Shown: positions 39,384-49,495 of the stretch, piece after piece
Position numbering within the stretch: the stretch's first letter is position 1
Layout: each line of letters begins with the position of its first letter
From: Labilibaculum antarcticum
GTDB lineage: Bacteria; Bacteroidota; Bacteroidia; Bacteroidales; Marinifilaceae
Direction: 5' to 3'
NCBI RefSeq assembly: GCF_002356295.1
Contig: NZ_AP018042.1
Coordinates: 2,326,361-2,390,360, forward strand
Length of the DNA stretch: 64,000 bases
Notes under the pieces: generated by a model
Told to the model about the DNA's origin: nothing
The model's input: the letters and a program-made list of their open reading frames with translations, nothing else
Databases searched by the model: none
Made by a program: the position numbers and the translations under genes

Positions 39384-40796
39384 ATGAACTTTTTTTTAGC
39401 ATACAAACTTCGTAAAGCTTCTGATACTGTAAGTGTTGAAAACAAAAGAGATGCACTTAGAAAGAACTTCGAGGAATTTGAAGCTTTTTCAATTTCAGAA
39501 GAATTAAAGGATTATTTTGATCTTGAAGCTTATGTTCTGTCTGAAAAATTTAAATCGAACAGAAAATTGATAGAAGGCAAGAGCTATAAAAAGAGTGAGC
39601 TTTTTAAAGACGAAAAAGATTTTAAACGTTTTCAAAGATCAAAGAAATTCAAAATCTATTTTCGATTGAAGGGATCGAGTGAATTATCTACTTTCGAACT
39701 GACGAAAGTATCACCGGAAATTGAGCGTTTTAAGGAATTGGATGCTCTTGTACACTCCGTTAATTTCAATAAAAAGGAACAAGCCGAGGAATTAAAGGAG
39801 TTTAAGCTGATAAAAAATTATCAGCACATTAAAGACTTCTTTAAATTTGAAAAATCGAAGTCTTATAAGATTTATAAAGAGCTTGAGGGTTCAAAAGAAC
39901 TGGAAGACTATTTAAAATTGGAAGAAAAGATTAGTTCCGACGAATTCCAGAAAGAAAAATTGGACTTACTGGATAAAAAAAGATTCGAAAAGACGGAAGA
40001 TTTTAAGAAACATCAGGAATATTTTAGATTAAAAGAATCTGATAAGTATAAAAAGTACTTTGCTCTTAAAAATAAAAATCCGTTTGGTGAATTGAAAAAA
40101 TGGGAATTAACCTTCTCCGATGAATTTGATTCTAAATCTTTAAACGAAGAGAAGTGGATTAATAAATATTTCTGGGGTGATAAGTTGTTGAATAAAGGAT
40201 ACAGTTTAAATTCCGATTTACATACGTTTACCGATGGTAAAAATATTGGTTATTCTGATTCTTCAATTGTATTGCAGGCACGAAAGGAGAAACACAATGG
40301 GTTGTTATGGAATCCTGCAATGGGTTTTGTTCCTAAAGAATTTGATTACACATCGGCCATTATCAATACTGGAAAATCGTTTCGCCAAAAATATGGTCGT
40401 TTCGAAGCTAAAATTAAGCTTACAAACCCAAATCAAGTGAGCCATTCATTTTGGATGGTAGCTGATAAAAATTTGCCTCATATTGATGTTTTAAAGACTT
40501 CGGGTGATGGTAAACTACTAATGGGGAACTATTGGGGAACTGATAATCAAATAAATTCGAAGCAGTTCAAAATAAAAGGAATTGACATTTCGAAAGGTCA
40601 CTTTATTTACAGTTTGGATTGGAATAAAAATGAGTTGGTTTGGAAGATAAATGATGTGGTCGTGAAAACACAGACCGAAGGAGTTCCACACGATCCAATG
40701 TATTTAAATTTTAGCATGGGGATTATCAAAGAACAACAAAGTGTGAATGCATCGCTCGAAATTGATTGGGTCAGATGCTATAAAATAAAGGAATAA
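39384..40796 (+). CDS. Helical-repeat protein with a GH16-fold domain lacking the catalytic glutamates
   Basis: 470 residues with no signal peptide, so probably cytoplasmic. Residues 1-235 are Lys/Glu-rich helices with a recurring pattern (FKRFQRSKKFKIYFRLKGS; KDFFKFEKSKSYKIYKELEG; HQEYFRLKESDKYKKYFALK). Residues about 240-470 follow the GH16 laminarinase/concanavalin-like plan (WELTFSDEFDSKSLNEEKW, YGRFEAKIKL, SHSFWMVAD, WNKNELVWKINDVVV, LEIDWVRCYK). At the catalytic ExDxxE position the protein has HIDVLK (366-371): both Glu are lost (His366, Lys371) and only Asp368 remains. It is thus likely a pseudoenzyme, perhaps a carbohydrate- or protein-binding domain. Confidence 0.75.
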   Translation: MNFFLAYKLRKASDTVSVENKRDALRKNFEEFEAFSISEELKDYFDLEAYVLSEKFKSNRKLIEGKSYKKSELFKDEKDFKRFQRSKKFKIYFRLKGSSELSTFELTKVSPEIERFKELDALVHSVNFNKKEQAEELKEFKLIKNYQHIKDFFKFEKSKSYKIYKELEGSKELEDYLKLEEKISSDEFQKEKLDLLDKKRFEKTEDFKKHQEYFRLKESDKYKKYFALKNKNPFGELKKWELTFSDEFDSKSLNEEKWINKYFWGDKLLNKGYSLNSDLHTFTDGKNIGYSDSSIVLQARKEKHNGLLWNPAMGFVPKEFDYTSAIINTGKSFRQKYGRFEAKIKLTNPNQVSHSFWMVADKNLPHIDVLKTSGDGKLLMGNYWGTDNQINSKQFKIKGIDISKGHFIYSLDWNKNELVWKINDVVVKTQTEGVPHDPMYLNFSMGIIKEQQSVNASLEIDWVRCYKIKE

Positions 40797-40826
40797 AAAA
40801 AGTGCCCCGGTTGTGGGCACTTTTTT
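40796..40826. terminator. Bidirectional terminator
   Basis: AAAAAAGTGCCC pairs with GGGCACTTTTTT (40815-40826), between convergent genes ending at 40796 and 40825. Confidence 0.88.
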
Positions 40827-41415
40827 AATTTAATGAAGTACCGACATTAAATACACTAAAGTAGTTATCTATTGAATCGGCAAGTTGAGATTTTAGGTCA
40901 TCCAATTCTTCTTTTTCCATTTCTTCTTCATCCCAATAAGTAAGAATGATATTAAGGTAGTCCTTAATTAGTCCGGGAGATGTTTCAAGATCTAAGTCGT
41001 CTCTAAGTAATAGATTGAACTCGGCAAACCACAGCAAGGCTATTTTGTGCTCGTGAACAGTCCCTTCAACAAAAGAACTTAAGGATTTGAACTCCAAAAA
41101 TTTCTTAATGGTTCTTTCTGAGGCTAAATAATACAATCTGGTTCCCAATTCTAAAAATTCTTTCTGTAGCTTTTTAAAATTGCTTTTACTCTTTTTTTCG
41201 CATAATATCTTCATGAAGAACGCATTGATTCGGAGAAACTCCTCACGTTTTTCGTTTGAATTGCTTTTTGATGGATGGGACTCGCTCGATTCATCTTTTA
41301 TTTCAATTTCACCAGAATCCCTTATGGTATTTCTCTTTTCCTGAATTAAATAGGAAATTACAAAAGCGAGTGCCGCCAAGCTTAATATCTGTAATATGAT
41401 CGAAGCGATTTCCAT
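40825..41415 (-). CDS. Single-pass membrane protein of unknown function
   Basis: 196 residues from the ATG at 41415, which starts directly with a transmembrane helix (IASIILQILSLAALAFVISYL); the frame is open 30 codons upstream without signal. After the helix come a charged, Ser/Lys-rich linker and a helical, acidic cytoplasmic domain with no family I recognise (NAFFMKILCEKKSKSNFKKL, EHKIALLWFAEFNLLLRDDL, ILTYWDEEEMEKEELDDL). Convergent with the GH16-like gene; their link may be only positional. Confidence 0.6.
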   Translation of the reverse strand: MEIASIILQILSLAALAFVISYLIQEKRNTIRDSGEIEIKDESSESHPSKSNSNEKREEFLRINAFFMKILCEKKSKSNFKKLQKEFLELGTRLYYLASERTIKKFLEFKSLSSFVEGTVHEHKIALLWFAEFNLLLRDDLDLETSPGLIKDYLNIILTYWDEEEMEKEELDDLKSQLADSIDNYFSVFNVGTSLN

Positions 41416-41800
41416 GTGTCGTATTTTATAAATATGGTTAATAAAGTGAAACCCTTGTAACAACTTTGTAATTAGAAATTTACAAATTCTAATTTTCTTA
41501 CACAAAACATGAATGTCTGTTTTTATTTATGCATGTTTTTGTTGGATAAACAGACTGTTTTTCAGGACTAAAAATTGATTTTAAGTTTTAATAACTAATT
41601 CAGTAAATTCAATAGAATCAGATCATTAAGAATAATGTTTGTCTATTTGAATTTTTATTATTTTTTTCGAAATTCAATTTAAATTTTAAGCTTGGAATAG
41701 ATCTGTTGATGACTTGGAATTAAATATTGCAAGATACGGTTTTTCAGTAAAAAAAAAAGACCGACTCTTTGGTCGGTCTTAATTGGGTTAATAATAGCAA
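41416..41800. other. Intergenic region, terminator only
   Basis: 385 bp of AT-rich sequence. Besides the terminator of the RND operon (41757-41780) I see no gene or repeat. Confidence 0.5.
41757..41780 (-). terminator. Terminator of the RND efflux operon
   Basis: AAGACCGAC (41757-41765) pairs with GTCGGTCTT (41772-41780). On the minus strand a long T-run follows, 20 bp beyond the operon's last stop. Confidence 0.9.
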
Positions 41801-44800
41801 CTATTTTTTAGAAAATAATGCATAGAAACGATGTTCTATTTGAACAGATAGTCGAAACATTACTGGTGCAATAATTAGCGTTAGAAAGGTTGCAAAACTT
41901 AGTCCAAAGATTATTGTCCATGACATTGGGCCCCAGAATGCTGTACTATCACTACCAAAAGATAAATGTGGATTGAATTCACTAAACAGAGTGAAGAAAT
42001 CGAAATTCATACCCAGTGCCAAAGGAAACAATCCCAGAACTGTTGTAATTGCAGTAAGCATAACCGGACGCAATCTGGTTTTACCGGCGCTGGCAATACA
42101 TTCAATCTCTTCAGCAGAAGTTAAGTATTTACGATTGCTCATATCTGTTGTTTCAATTTTCCGCTTCCGCAACAAATCAATGTAATCGATAAGTACAATT
42201 CCGTTGTTAACAACAATACCAGCCAAAGAAATAATACCAATTCCAGTCATTAGAATTACGAATGGCATGTTAAAAATTCCTAAACCAAGAAATACACCGA
42301 TGGTACTAAATAGTACGGTAATCATTATAATTAATGGTTTAATTGCAGAATTAAATTGTGATACCAATATCAAAGTGATTAATGCAAGGGCAATTAGTAG
42401 AGCCTGCGTTAAAAAAGCGGACGTTTCTTCCTGTTCTTCCTGCTCACCAGTTAATTTATGAGTGTAGCCTTTTGGCATTTCAAAATCGGCTAAAACCGCC
42501 CTTATTTTTGCATTTATTTCGTTGGCATTAAAACCTTCTTCTACATTTGAAAATATGGTAACAACACGAGTATTATCAATTCTATTGATTCGTTCGTAGG
42601 TTGAACCGTAGCTGTAAGTTGTAACTGCCGAAATCGGAATTTGAACCATTTGGTTGCTAATCGGACTCATCACATTTATTTTCTGATTCATTAAAGAAGG
42701 AACATCGTAACGATATTCATCAGCTAACCGAAGCATGATATCATACTCATCTTCGCCATCTTTAAATTTTGAAACTTCTAAACCATACAACGAATTACGA
42801 AGAGCACGTGCCACCTGGTTAGTTGATAAACCAAATCGTCTCACTTTATCACGATCGATATTAATAAGCATTTCGGGTTTTCCCTGATCTAGATCGAGTT
42901 TCAATTGCTCAACTCCGGCAATTCTTTCGTCATCTAATTTCTGTTTCACACGATTTGCCTGAATCAATAATTGTTCAAAATTATCACCAGAAACCTCAAG
43001 GTTAATTGGATATCCAACAGGAGGTCCGTCCGAATTTTTTTCAACGAAAATCTTTGCGCCAACAAAACCTTTAAAATTAGCAGTTAGTTTCTTCATTAAT
43101 TCTGAGGTACTAACTCCGCCTCTTTGTTTGTATTCAACGAAAGAAATACTTGTTAATGATTTATTTGCCGAACGGGAACCTTCAAACATCCCCCCTTTTC
43201 CAGATCCAACATTGGTGGAAATGGAACGAATGATATTCTTATATGGTTCCATTGTTTTTTTAACAATTTTTTCGATCTCAACAGAAATTTCGTTTGATTT
43301 ATGAATATCAGTTCCCAAAGGAAGTTCCATAGTTACATAAACAGACTTGGGCTCGTTATCGGGAAAGAAAACGACCTTAGGCGCACTGCCAATTTTGAAA
43401 TAGAACAGAATAGAAAAAATCATCAATAAAAATGTTCCCAGGAAGAAAAGCAAAGGTCGAATTCCTTTTAAGGCGTACCTAAGTGTTTTTTCATAAGAAT
43501 TTTCAAGTGCGACTAAAAATTTTAACTGGAACCAACGTGCGAATGGCTTTAACACCAATAAATTTACTAGTATAAGCATACCTATACACGAAAGCAGATT
43601 TGCCATTACAAAGGTATCTACCATTCCAAATGCTTTAAATGCATAAAATGGAATTGAAGCAACAAAGAAAGATCCTGAAAGAATTAGAAATTTTTTCGAA
43701 TTAATCTTTTTTGAAATATCATCAACTTTAACAAAAGTGGCTGTAAATACAGGATTTAAAATTAGTGCAACAAACAAAGAGGATGATAACACAATAATTA
43801 ATGTAATGGGTAAGTATTTCATGAACTCACCCATGATTCCACCCCAAAGTAGCAAGGGGAAGAAAGCCGCCAGAGTTGTTGCTGTTGATGAAATAATTGG
43901 TCCTGCAATTTCACTCACTCCTTGTTTGGTTGCTTCTAATTTCGATAATCCCTCTTCGTGCAGTCGATATACATTTTCAACCACCACAATGGCATTATCT
44001 ACCAACATTCCCAAAGCCAATATCAACGAAAACAGAATCATTTGATTGACTGTGTATCCCATTTGATTTAGTACAATAAATGAGATGAACATAGACATTG
44101 GAATTGCCAAACCAGAGAAGAGGGCATTGCGTAATCCCATAAATAAATAAAGAATGAGTATTACCAATAGCATACCCATAATAATGGAATTCTCAAGATC
44201 GCTCACCTGACCGCGAACATCTTCTGATGTATCATCGGTAACAATTACGATCAGGCCACTTGGCAAATTGCCTAACTCTTTCTCTTTTGCGATAATTTTG
44301 TAAATCTCATCGGTTGCCGCCAATAGGTTTTCACCTGATTTTTTCGAAATGGAAAGGGAAACAACAGGATTGTTATTCAATCTCGAAATGGATGAAAGTT
44401 CTTCATATCCATCCTCAACTTCGGCAACGTCTTTCAGATAAACCACTCTACCGTTTGTAACCTTTACAATGGTATTTTCGATTTGTTCCATATTCGTGTA
44501 ATCGGCACTTGTTCTGATACTACGTCTTGTGTTATCAGTTATTAAAGTACCGGCACTTACAGTTACATTTTCATCCTCAATTGCAATTTCAATATCATGA
44601 AACGAAACACCATTTGCTTCCATCTTGTGCAAATCGGCATTGATTCTTATTTCTCTTTCATCAATACCTTTGATATCAGCCTCAGATACTTCGGGTAAGG
44701 CTTCAAATTTATCCTGAAGATCTTCGGCAAATCCTTTTAAGTCGTCCAAACCAAAATCACCGGATAAATTGATATTTAAAATTGGAAAATCAGCTATATC

Positions 44801-45244
44801 AATGTCTTCAACTATTGGATCCACATCCAAATCGTCAGGCAATTCGCTTAAGGATTTATCTACCTTGTCTTTGGTGTCCTGCAGGGCTTGTTTTACGTTT
44901 ACATCGGTGTTAAATTCCACTACAATTACACTCATATCCTCGTAGGAGGCTGAAGACATTTTCTTAACTCCTTTCAGAGATTTTAATTCTTTTTCGATTG
45001 GTCTTGTCACCAAATTCTCGATATCAACTGGCGAATTCCCAGGGTAGGGAGTTGTTATCATGATATTTGGTATCACAACTTCGGGGAAGTATTCTCTTGG
45101 CATACTTTGGTACGAAAACCAGCCAAACATGCATAGAATCGCAGTAAGAATATAAATGGAATTCTTATTCTTTAATGCTCCAAATGTGGGTTTAAACTGC
45201 CTTTTATTGTGGTTGGCAGAGCTTGTATCTTTAATTTTATCCAT
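41801..45244 (-). CDS. RND-family efflux permease (AcrB/MexB-like, HAE type)
   Basis: 1147 residues from the ATG at 45244. It has the standard RND repeat of two six-helix halves with large periplasmic loops: an N-terminal helix then PREYFPEVVIPNIMITT, SVIVVEFNTDVNVKQALQDTKDKVD, GMLVDNAIVVVENVYR (helix 4) and GIISLAGIVVNNGIVLIDYID (helix 10). It is about 100 residues longer than AcrB, partly because of extra hydrophobic sequence between the halves (FLILSGSFFVASIPFYAF and MANLLSCIGMLILVNLLVL). It exports drugs or other amphiphiles with proton antiport, together with the adaptor and TolC genes upstream in the same operon. Confidence 0.93.
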   Translation of the reverse strand: MDKIKDTSSANHNKRQFKPTFGALKNKNSIYILTAILCMFGWFSYQSMPREYFPEVVIPNIMITTPYPGNSPVDIENLVTRPIEKELKSLKGVKKMSSASYEDMSVIVVEFNTDVNVKQALQDTKDKVDKSLSELPDDLDVDPIVEDIDIADFPILNINLSGDFGLDDLKGFAEDLQDKFEALPEVSEADIKGIDEREIRINADLHKMEANGVSFHDIEIAIEDENVTVSAGTLITDNTRRSIRTSADYTNMEQIENTIVKVTNGRVVYLKDVAEVEDGYEELSSISRLNNNPVVSLSISKKSGENLLAATDEIYKIIAKEKELGNLPSGLIVIVTDDTSEDVRGQVSDLENSIIMGMLLVILILYLFMGLRNALFSGLAIPMSMFISFIVLNQMGYTVNQMILFSLILALGMLVDNAIVVVENVYRLHEEGLSKLEATKQGVSEIAGPIISSTATTLAAFFPLLLWGGIMGEFMKYLPITLIIVLSSSLFVALILNPVFTATFVKVDDISKKINSKKFLILSGSFFVASIPFYAFKAFGMVDTFVMANLLSCIGMLILVNLLVLKPFARWFQLKFLVALENSYEKTLRYALKGIRPLLFFLGTFLLMIFSILFYFKIGSAPKVVFFPDNEPKSVYVTMELPLGTDIHKSNEISVEIEKIVKKTMEPYKNIIRSISTNVGSGKGGMFEGSRSANKSLTSISFVEYKQRGGVSTSELMKKLTANFKGFVGAKIFVEKNSDGPPVGYPINLEVSGDNFEQLLIQANRVKQKLDDERIAGVEQLKLDLDQGKPEMLINIDRDKVRRFGLSTNQVARALRNSLYGLEVSKFKDGEDEYDIMLRLADEYRYDVPSLMNQKINVMSPISNQMVQIPISAVTTYSYGSTYERINRIDNTRVVTIFSNVEEGFNANEINAKIRAVLADFEMPKGYTHKLTGEQEEQEETSAFLTQALLIALALITLILVSQFNSAIKPLIIMITVLFSTIGVFLGLGIFNMPFVILMTGIGIISLAGIVVNNGIVLIDYIDLLRKRKIETTDMSNRKYLTSAEEIECIASAGKTRLRPVMLTAITTVLGLFPLALGMNFDFFTLFSEFNPHLSFGSDSTAFWGPMSWTIIFGLSFATFLTLIIAPVMFRLSVQIEHRFYALFSKK

Positions 45245-45255
45245 TTCTTTCAAAA

Positions 45256-46377
45256 TTATTTGGTGCTAATCAACGATCCGTTCACAACTTGAGAATATCC
45301 TTCTGTAATGATCTGATCACCAAGTGAAAGTCCAGATTCGATCATTGATATATTGTTGTAAGTTTTAGATACATTCACATAGGTTTTTCTCGCCACAAGA
45401 TGTTTACCTTCTTGTTTAGCTACATATAAGTAGTTTCCTTCAAAGTCTTTTTTAATAATGATTGAAGGAACAACCCTGGCTTCTTTAACTTCATAATCTT
45501 TAATTTTCACTACTGAAATTAAATTAGGTTTGATCATGTGTTTTGGGTTGTTCAGATTAATCCTAATTTTAAAACTTCGGTTTCCCGGATCAATTACATT
45601 TGATGTTTGGTTAATCACAGCCTTGGTCTGATAATTAATAGCTGGGAAATCCAATTCAACAACTTCACCTGTTTTTATATAATTTAAAAAGCTCTCTGAA
45701 ACATAGCCTTCTACATAAACCTTATCGATATTTACCAACTGAGCAAATGCGATGGAAGGACTTGCTAACTCTCCTCTTTTCTGATGGATTTCATCAACAA
45801 TACCGCTAAAAGGAGCAGTAATAATCGCCATATCCTTTTGAGCTTCTAAGCCTTCTAAGTTACGCTCCAGTCCTTCTTTATTGGCTTTTGCCTGCAGGTA
45901 CTCTATTTCAGAACCAATTTTTTGATTCCATAAACGTTCTTGTCTTTCGAAGATCGTTGTGACTAAAGCAAGATTCGTTTTTACTTCATCAATACTTCTT
46001 TGTATCTGAGAAGTATTCAGTTTTCCTAAAATGTCTCCTTTGTTCACATGTCGACCTTCGATAACATCAATAGAAATAATATTTCCAGCTGTTTCCGGGG
46101 TAATTGTTATGTTTTTGTCAGCTTGAACATTACCGGTTACTTGTATAAAATGTTCGAATTTAGAAGTTGATAATTTCTCAATGGATACATTTATTGTTTC
46201 TTCCTCTTTATTGGTACTGCGAATTTCTGTTTCTAGATCAGAAATTTTTGTTTTTAATACAGCAAGTTCCGATTTATAGAGTTTTAATTGCTCCGGTTTG
46301 TCCATATCTTTTTCTGCATCTTTAGCAGAACAGGCAATAAGTAATGGAATAATGCAGGCGATTAGTAACTTTTTCAT
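45256..46377 (-). CDS. RND efflux periplasmic adaptor lipoprotein
   Basis: 373 residues. Lipoprotein signal MKKLLIACIIPLLIACSAK, coiled coil, lipoyl half-motifs (ITPETAGNIISIDVIEGRHVNKGD in parts; TAPFSGIVDEIHQKRGELAS) and a beta-barrel/membrane-proximal region. It links the inner-membrane RND pump to TolC. It sits 11 bp before the pump gene, and the TolC gene ends 29 bp before its start. Confidence 0.92.
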   Translation of the reverse strand: MKKLLIACIIPLLIACSAKDAEKDMDKPEQLKLYKSELAVLKTKISDLETEIRSTNKEEETINVSIEKLSTSKFEHFIQVTGNVQADKNITITPETAGNIISIDVIEGRHVNKGDILGKLNTSQIQRSIDEVKTNLALVTTIFERQERLWNQKIGSEIEYLQAKANKEGLERNLEGLEAQKDMAIITAPFSGIVDEIHQKRGELASPSIAFAQLVNIDKVYVEGYVSESFLNYIKTGEVVELDFPAINYQTKAVINQTSNVIDPGNRSFKIRINLNNPKHMIKPNLISVVKIKDYEVKEARVVPSIIIKKDFEGNYLYVAKQEGKHLVARKTYVNVSKTYNNISMIESGLSLGDQIITEGYSQVVNGSLISTK

Positions 46378-46406
46378 TGTATAATGGTTTTTGTAGGATG
46401 TTAGTA

Positions 46407-47753
46407 CTATAATTTACCCAAAGCTTTTTCGAACGCAATTTTCGAATTTAAAAGTGTGAGTGTTGAATTAATATATGCGGAATGTGAATCCAAGTATTGC
46501 TTTTCATTTTCAGATAATTCAGTACTTGTAGAAATTCCTTCTTTGAATTTTATTCGGGTTCTGTCGAAAATTCTTTTGGCAATTTCTAAACCTTCAACAT
46601 CATTTTCATATTTTTCCTGTGCATTCAACAAGTTCGAAAAGGAAAGAGTAGCATCCATTTTAAGATTCTGTTCCGTCATTTCCTGCTGATTTTCCAGTTT
46701 CATAAAATTAATTTTCGCTTGCTGCACTCTTGAGCGTTTTTGGCCTGCCGAAAAAATCGGCATTTTCAATTGAAATCCAAGTACGGATGATTTAAACCAT
46801 GGAACATCAGATTTGAAAACATTGGTGAAATCGGAACTGGTGTTTTTTCCATAGTTATAAAAGGCCGAAATAGTTGGTAAATAAGATGCCTTTTCATTTT
46901 TAATGATTAGCTCTTGTGCTTTTAATTGTGTTTCAACAATTCTAAAATCTATATGATTTGAGATGTCGAAATTTGATAGTACCGGTGATTCTGTTCTTGC
47001 AGGATCAACTAGTTCATCCAAACTATTTGTCAACTCAAGACCTTCATCAATTTCTATTCCTAAGCCAAATTTTAAAATGATGCGGGAAGTTTGAATTGCT
47101 CTTTTCGCATCTGCTAATTGATTTTTACTTGTATTTAGAAGCAAATGAATTTGATCTACATCCAACTCTTCTCTAAAACCATTCTGATAATATGCATTGG
47201 TTTCGGTTAAGAGTTTCTCATTAATTTTCAGATTTTCCTGAATGGTTATGTAATTTTCTTCGGCTACCAATACAGTAAAATATGCCAGAGAGATTGAATT
47301 TAGGATGTCAATTTCAGTTTTCTTTTTTTGATCATTGGAAAGTTGAACAAAAACTTTTGCGGCCATTGTTCCCACGATGTACGATCCGTCGAAAATTTTC
47401 TGACTCACACTAATGGATGCGGAACTAGTATATCGTTGACCAAATTTAATTGGAGTATAAGTTCCTGGTGTACCTCCAAAAAATTCAGCAGGAAGCAGAG
47501 ATACTGATAAATTAAGATTATTGTTGTAATCAACCGAGGCGTCAATTTGTGGTAAACCATCGGCAATTGTTTCCCAAACCTTTTTTCTGGCTACTTGTAC
47601 ATCATATTCAGTTCCCTTAACTGCATATGAATTTTCCAATGCATACTGTTGTGCTTCGGCCAAGGTGAATTTTAAATTGGATTCAGTTTGTGCTTTTGTG
47701 GGATTACTGAGACCAATAAAAATCACCATCAATGTGAATAGGATGTTTTTCAT
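46407..47753 (-). CDS. TolC-family outer-membrane efflux channel
   Basis: 448 residues. Signal peptide (MKNILFTLMVIFIGLSNPTKAQ in two parts: hydrophobic core, then cleavage near TKA-Q), then two OEP domains with long helical hairpins and barrel strands (for example YTSSASISVSQKIFDGSYIVGTMAA and VLGFQLKMPIFSAGQKRSRVQQA, shown in part). First structural gene of the RND operon after the TetR gene. The channel may also serve other exporters, such as the HlyD/PCAT pair at 4.6-8.6 kb, which lacks its own TolC; this is inference. Confidence 0.92.
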   Translation of the reverse strand: MKNILFTLMVIFIGLSNPTKAQTESNLKFTLAEAQQYALENSYAVKGTEYDVQVARKKVWETIADGLPQIDASVDYNNNLNLSVSLLPAEFFGGTPGTYTPIKFGQRYTSSASISVSQKIFDGSYIVGTMAAKVFVQLSNDQKKKTEIDILNSISLAYFTVLVAEENYITIQENLKINEKLLTETNAYYQNGFREELDVDQIHLLLNTSKNQLADAKRAIQTSRIILKFGLGIEIDEGLELTNSLDELVDPARTESPVLSNFDISNHIDFRIVETQLKAQELIIKNEKASYLPTISAFYNYGKNTSSDFTNVFKSDVPWFKSSVLGFQLKMPIFSAGQKRSRVQQAKINFMKLENQQEMTEQNLKMDATLSFSNLLNAQEKYENDVEGLEIAKRIFDRTRIKFKEGISTSTELSENEKQYLDSHSAYINSTLTLLNSKIAFEKALGKL

Positions 47754-47757
47754 TGTT

Positions 47758-48366
47758 TTATTTAAATTTATTTTTAAAATATTCTATTCCTTTTTGTGTA
47801 CATATTCCGTGAAGATGGTAAAGAGTTAATTCACGGTGCATGTCTTTGTTAAATACTTCGTCGGGAGTGAAAACTTGATACTCGATTGAATTTAGATTTA
47901 AGTAAAAGTTCACTAGGTTTTTACTTATAAAATTAATGTTTAATTCTGGTCGATAAAAACCTTCTTCAACACCCTGCTTTAAATTTATTATTAATTGATT
48001 TTGAAAGGCTATTATTCTTGTATTTTTGAATTTACTCCAAATTTCAGGATAGTATTTTTTAAAATCGTAATCAAGAGAATCACAACTTCGTTGTATTCTT
48101 TCATTTACAAAATTGAAAAATTTGAAATATTGATCCAATGCGTTCAGATTCTTTAATTCATTAACATTAAAAGAGAATTCAGGGTGATTCAATTTCCATC
48201 CACACGCCTGAGACACCAATTCTGTTTTATTTGCAAAGTATTTGTAAAGAGTCTTTTTAGAAATTCCCATTTTAGTAGCAATACTGTCCATTGTTACATT
48301 TTTGATACCAAATTGGAAAAACATTTCCCAACTGACTGCTAAAATTTTATCTTTTGGCTCACTCAT
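47758..48366 (-). CDS. TetR-family transcriptional regulator of the efflux operon
   Basis: 202 residues from the ATG at 48366 (MSEPKDKILAVSW). The N-terminal helix-turn-helix is FFQFGIKNVTMDSIATKMGI then SKKTLYKYFANKTEL, the TetR pattern. It is followed by a long helical ligand/dimer domain. It lies 4 bp upstream of the TolC gene, so it is the first gene of the operon and presumably represses it until an effector binds. The divergent outer-membrane gene at 48613 could be a further target. Confidence 0.9.
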   Translation of the reverse strand: MSEPKDKILAVSWEMFFQFGIKNVTMDSIATKMGISKKTLYKYFANKTELVSQACGWKLNHPEFSFNVNELKNLNALDQYFKFFNFVNERIQRSCDSLDYDFKKYYPEIWSKFKNTRIIAFQNQLIINLKQGVEEGFYRPELNINFISKNLVNFYLNLNSIEYQVFTPDEVFNKDMHRELTLYHLHGICTQKGIEYFKNKFK

Positions 48367-48555
48367 GATGTAAATATAAATCAATAAAAAACCTTGGAAA
48401 CTATTTTAGCATTAAAAGTTTCCGCGTTTCGAGTTAAATTTTAATATCCATCTAATGACAATAAAAGTAAATATCTTGTTCTTTTTTGACTCATCTTATT
48501 AGGTAACTATTGCAATTTTATCGGTAAATGGATTGCTGATGGGATTTGTGTAATT

Positions 48556-48586
48556 TTGATCTTTGAATAATAAAATTTTATTTTTG
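48556..48586 (+). promoter_or_regulatory. Bacteroidota housekeeping promoter of the 48613 gene
   Basis: TTG (48556-48558), a 20-bp spacer, then TATTTTTG (48579-48586) fit the TTG-N19-21-TAnnTTTG consensus, 26 nt before the ATG. Confidence 0.65.
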
Positions 48587-48612
48587 TGGTTATTAATGCA
48601 AAGCCAAATACG

Positions 48613-49467
48613 ATGAAAAATATTTTCTGTCTTCTTTTGCTGGTAATTCCATGCCAGATGTTTGCACAAGCACCTTTGATTGGAGGTAACCAGGTTGATT
48701 ATTATAGTTCATGGACTGAACGATCCGCAAAAGTTGTTCCTTATGGCGAGATTCATCTAAGTGCATTAGCTGTAAGTAGATATGGGAATTATCCTAAAAC
48801 GGAAATTAATTCTCAGTTACTACTTTTTCCATTTGCACCAAATATTGGAGTTAAACATGAATGGTTTGGTGAAAATACCATTGTCTCTACTCAGCATACT
48901 TTCTATTATCCTACTTTAGGTCTTAATTGGGCAAAAAATAGTGGTTTTCAAGATCAAATTCCGGAATCATCAGAGGTTCCTCACATTTTCACTTTTAGAA
49001 ATGAACTGATCGTAAGCCATATAATTAATCCACAGCCTAAAGATTGCTTTATTAAAGTTCCGGATTTAGTTCTGACAGGAAGACTTGGTTTTGATTTTTC
49101 GCTAGTCGCAGGTGACTCTCAGTTTCCACTTCTTGATTATCATTTTTTATATCACAGAACAGCATCCTATCACAATAGCCAAAAGCTTTATTTTATGGGA
49201 GTAGAGTTGGATGGCAACGCGTATAAGAATTTTAACTTTTCTATCAATGCAGATTATTATTCCATCGATTTTAATGGAGAGTGGGCTGCAGAAAGTCAAG
49301 GGAAAATTCATTGGCACCGTGATAGTAAGTTTTCCGTTTCGGGCGGCTATAAAATGTACTATTTAAGTAGCAACTACGGAACTCAGCTTTTAGCCATGCC
49401 GGTAATCGATTTTGTTTTTAAATTGAATCACCGAACCCGCTTACAGAATGGCTTGTTTAAAAAATAA
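48613..49467 (+). CDS. Secreted, probable outer-membrane beta-barrel protein of unknown function
   Basis: 284 residues from the ATG at 48613, giving a signal peptide (MKNIFCLLLLVIPCQMFA then QAP). The promoter at 48556-48586 supports this start. The mature part is rich in aromatic residues and alternating strands (VPYGEIHLSALAVSRYGNYP, TFYYPTLGLNWAKNSGF, FNFSINADYYSIDF), which fits a barrel of about twelve strands. No family is recognised. Divergent from the TetR gene, so it may be coregulated with the efflux operon. Confidence 0.65.
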   Translation: MKNIFCLLLLVIPCQMFAQAPLIGGNQVDYYSSWTERSAKVVPYGEIHLSALAVSRYGNYPKTEINSQLLLFPFAPNIGVKHEWFGENTIVSTQHTFYYPTLGLNWAKNSGFQDQIPESSEVPHIFTFRNELIVSHIINPQPKDCFIKVPDLVLTGRLGFDFSLVAGDSQFPLLDYHFLYHRTASYHNSQKLYFMGVELDGNAYKNFNFSINADYYSIDFNGEWAAESQGKIHWHRDSKFSVSGGYKMYYLSSNYGTQLLAMPVIDFVFKLNHRTRLQNGLFKK

Positions 49468-49468
49468 A

Positions 49469-49495
49469 AAAGTCATTCCGGTTAAGAATGACTTT
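49469..49495 (+). terminator. Terminator after the 48613 gene
   Basis: AAAGTCATTC pairs with GAATGACTTT (49486-49495) directly after the stop codon. Confidence 0.85.
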
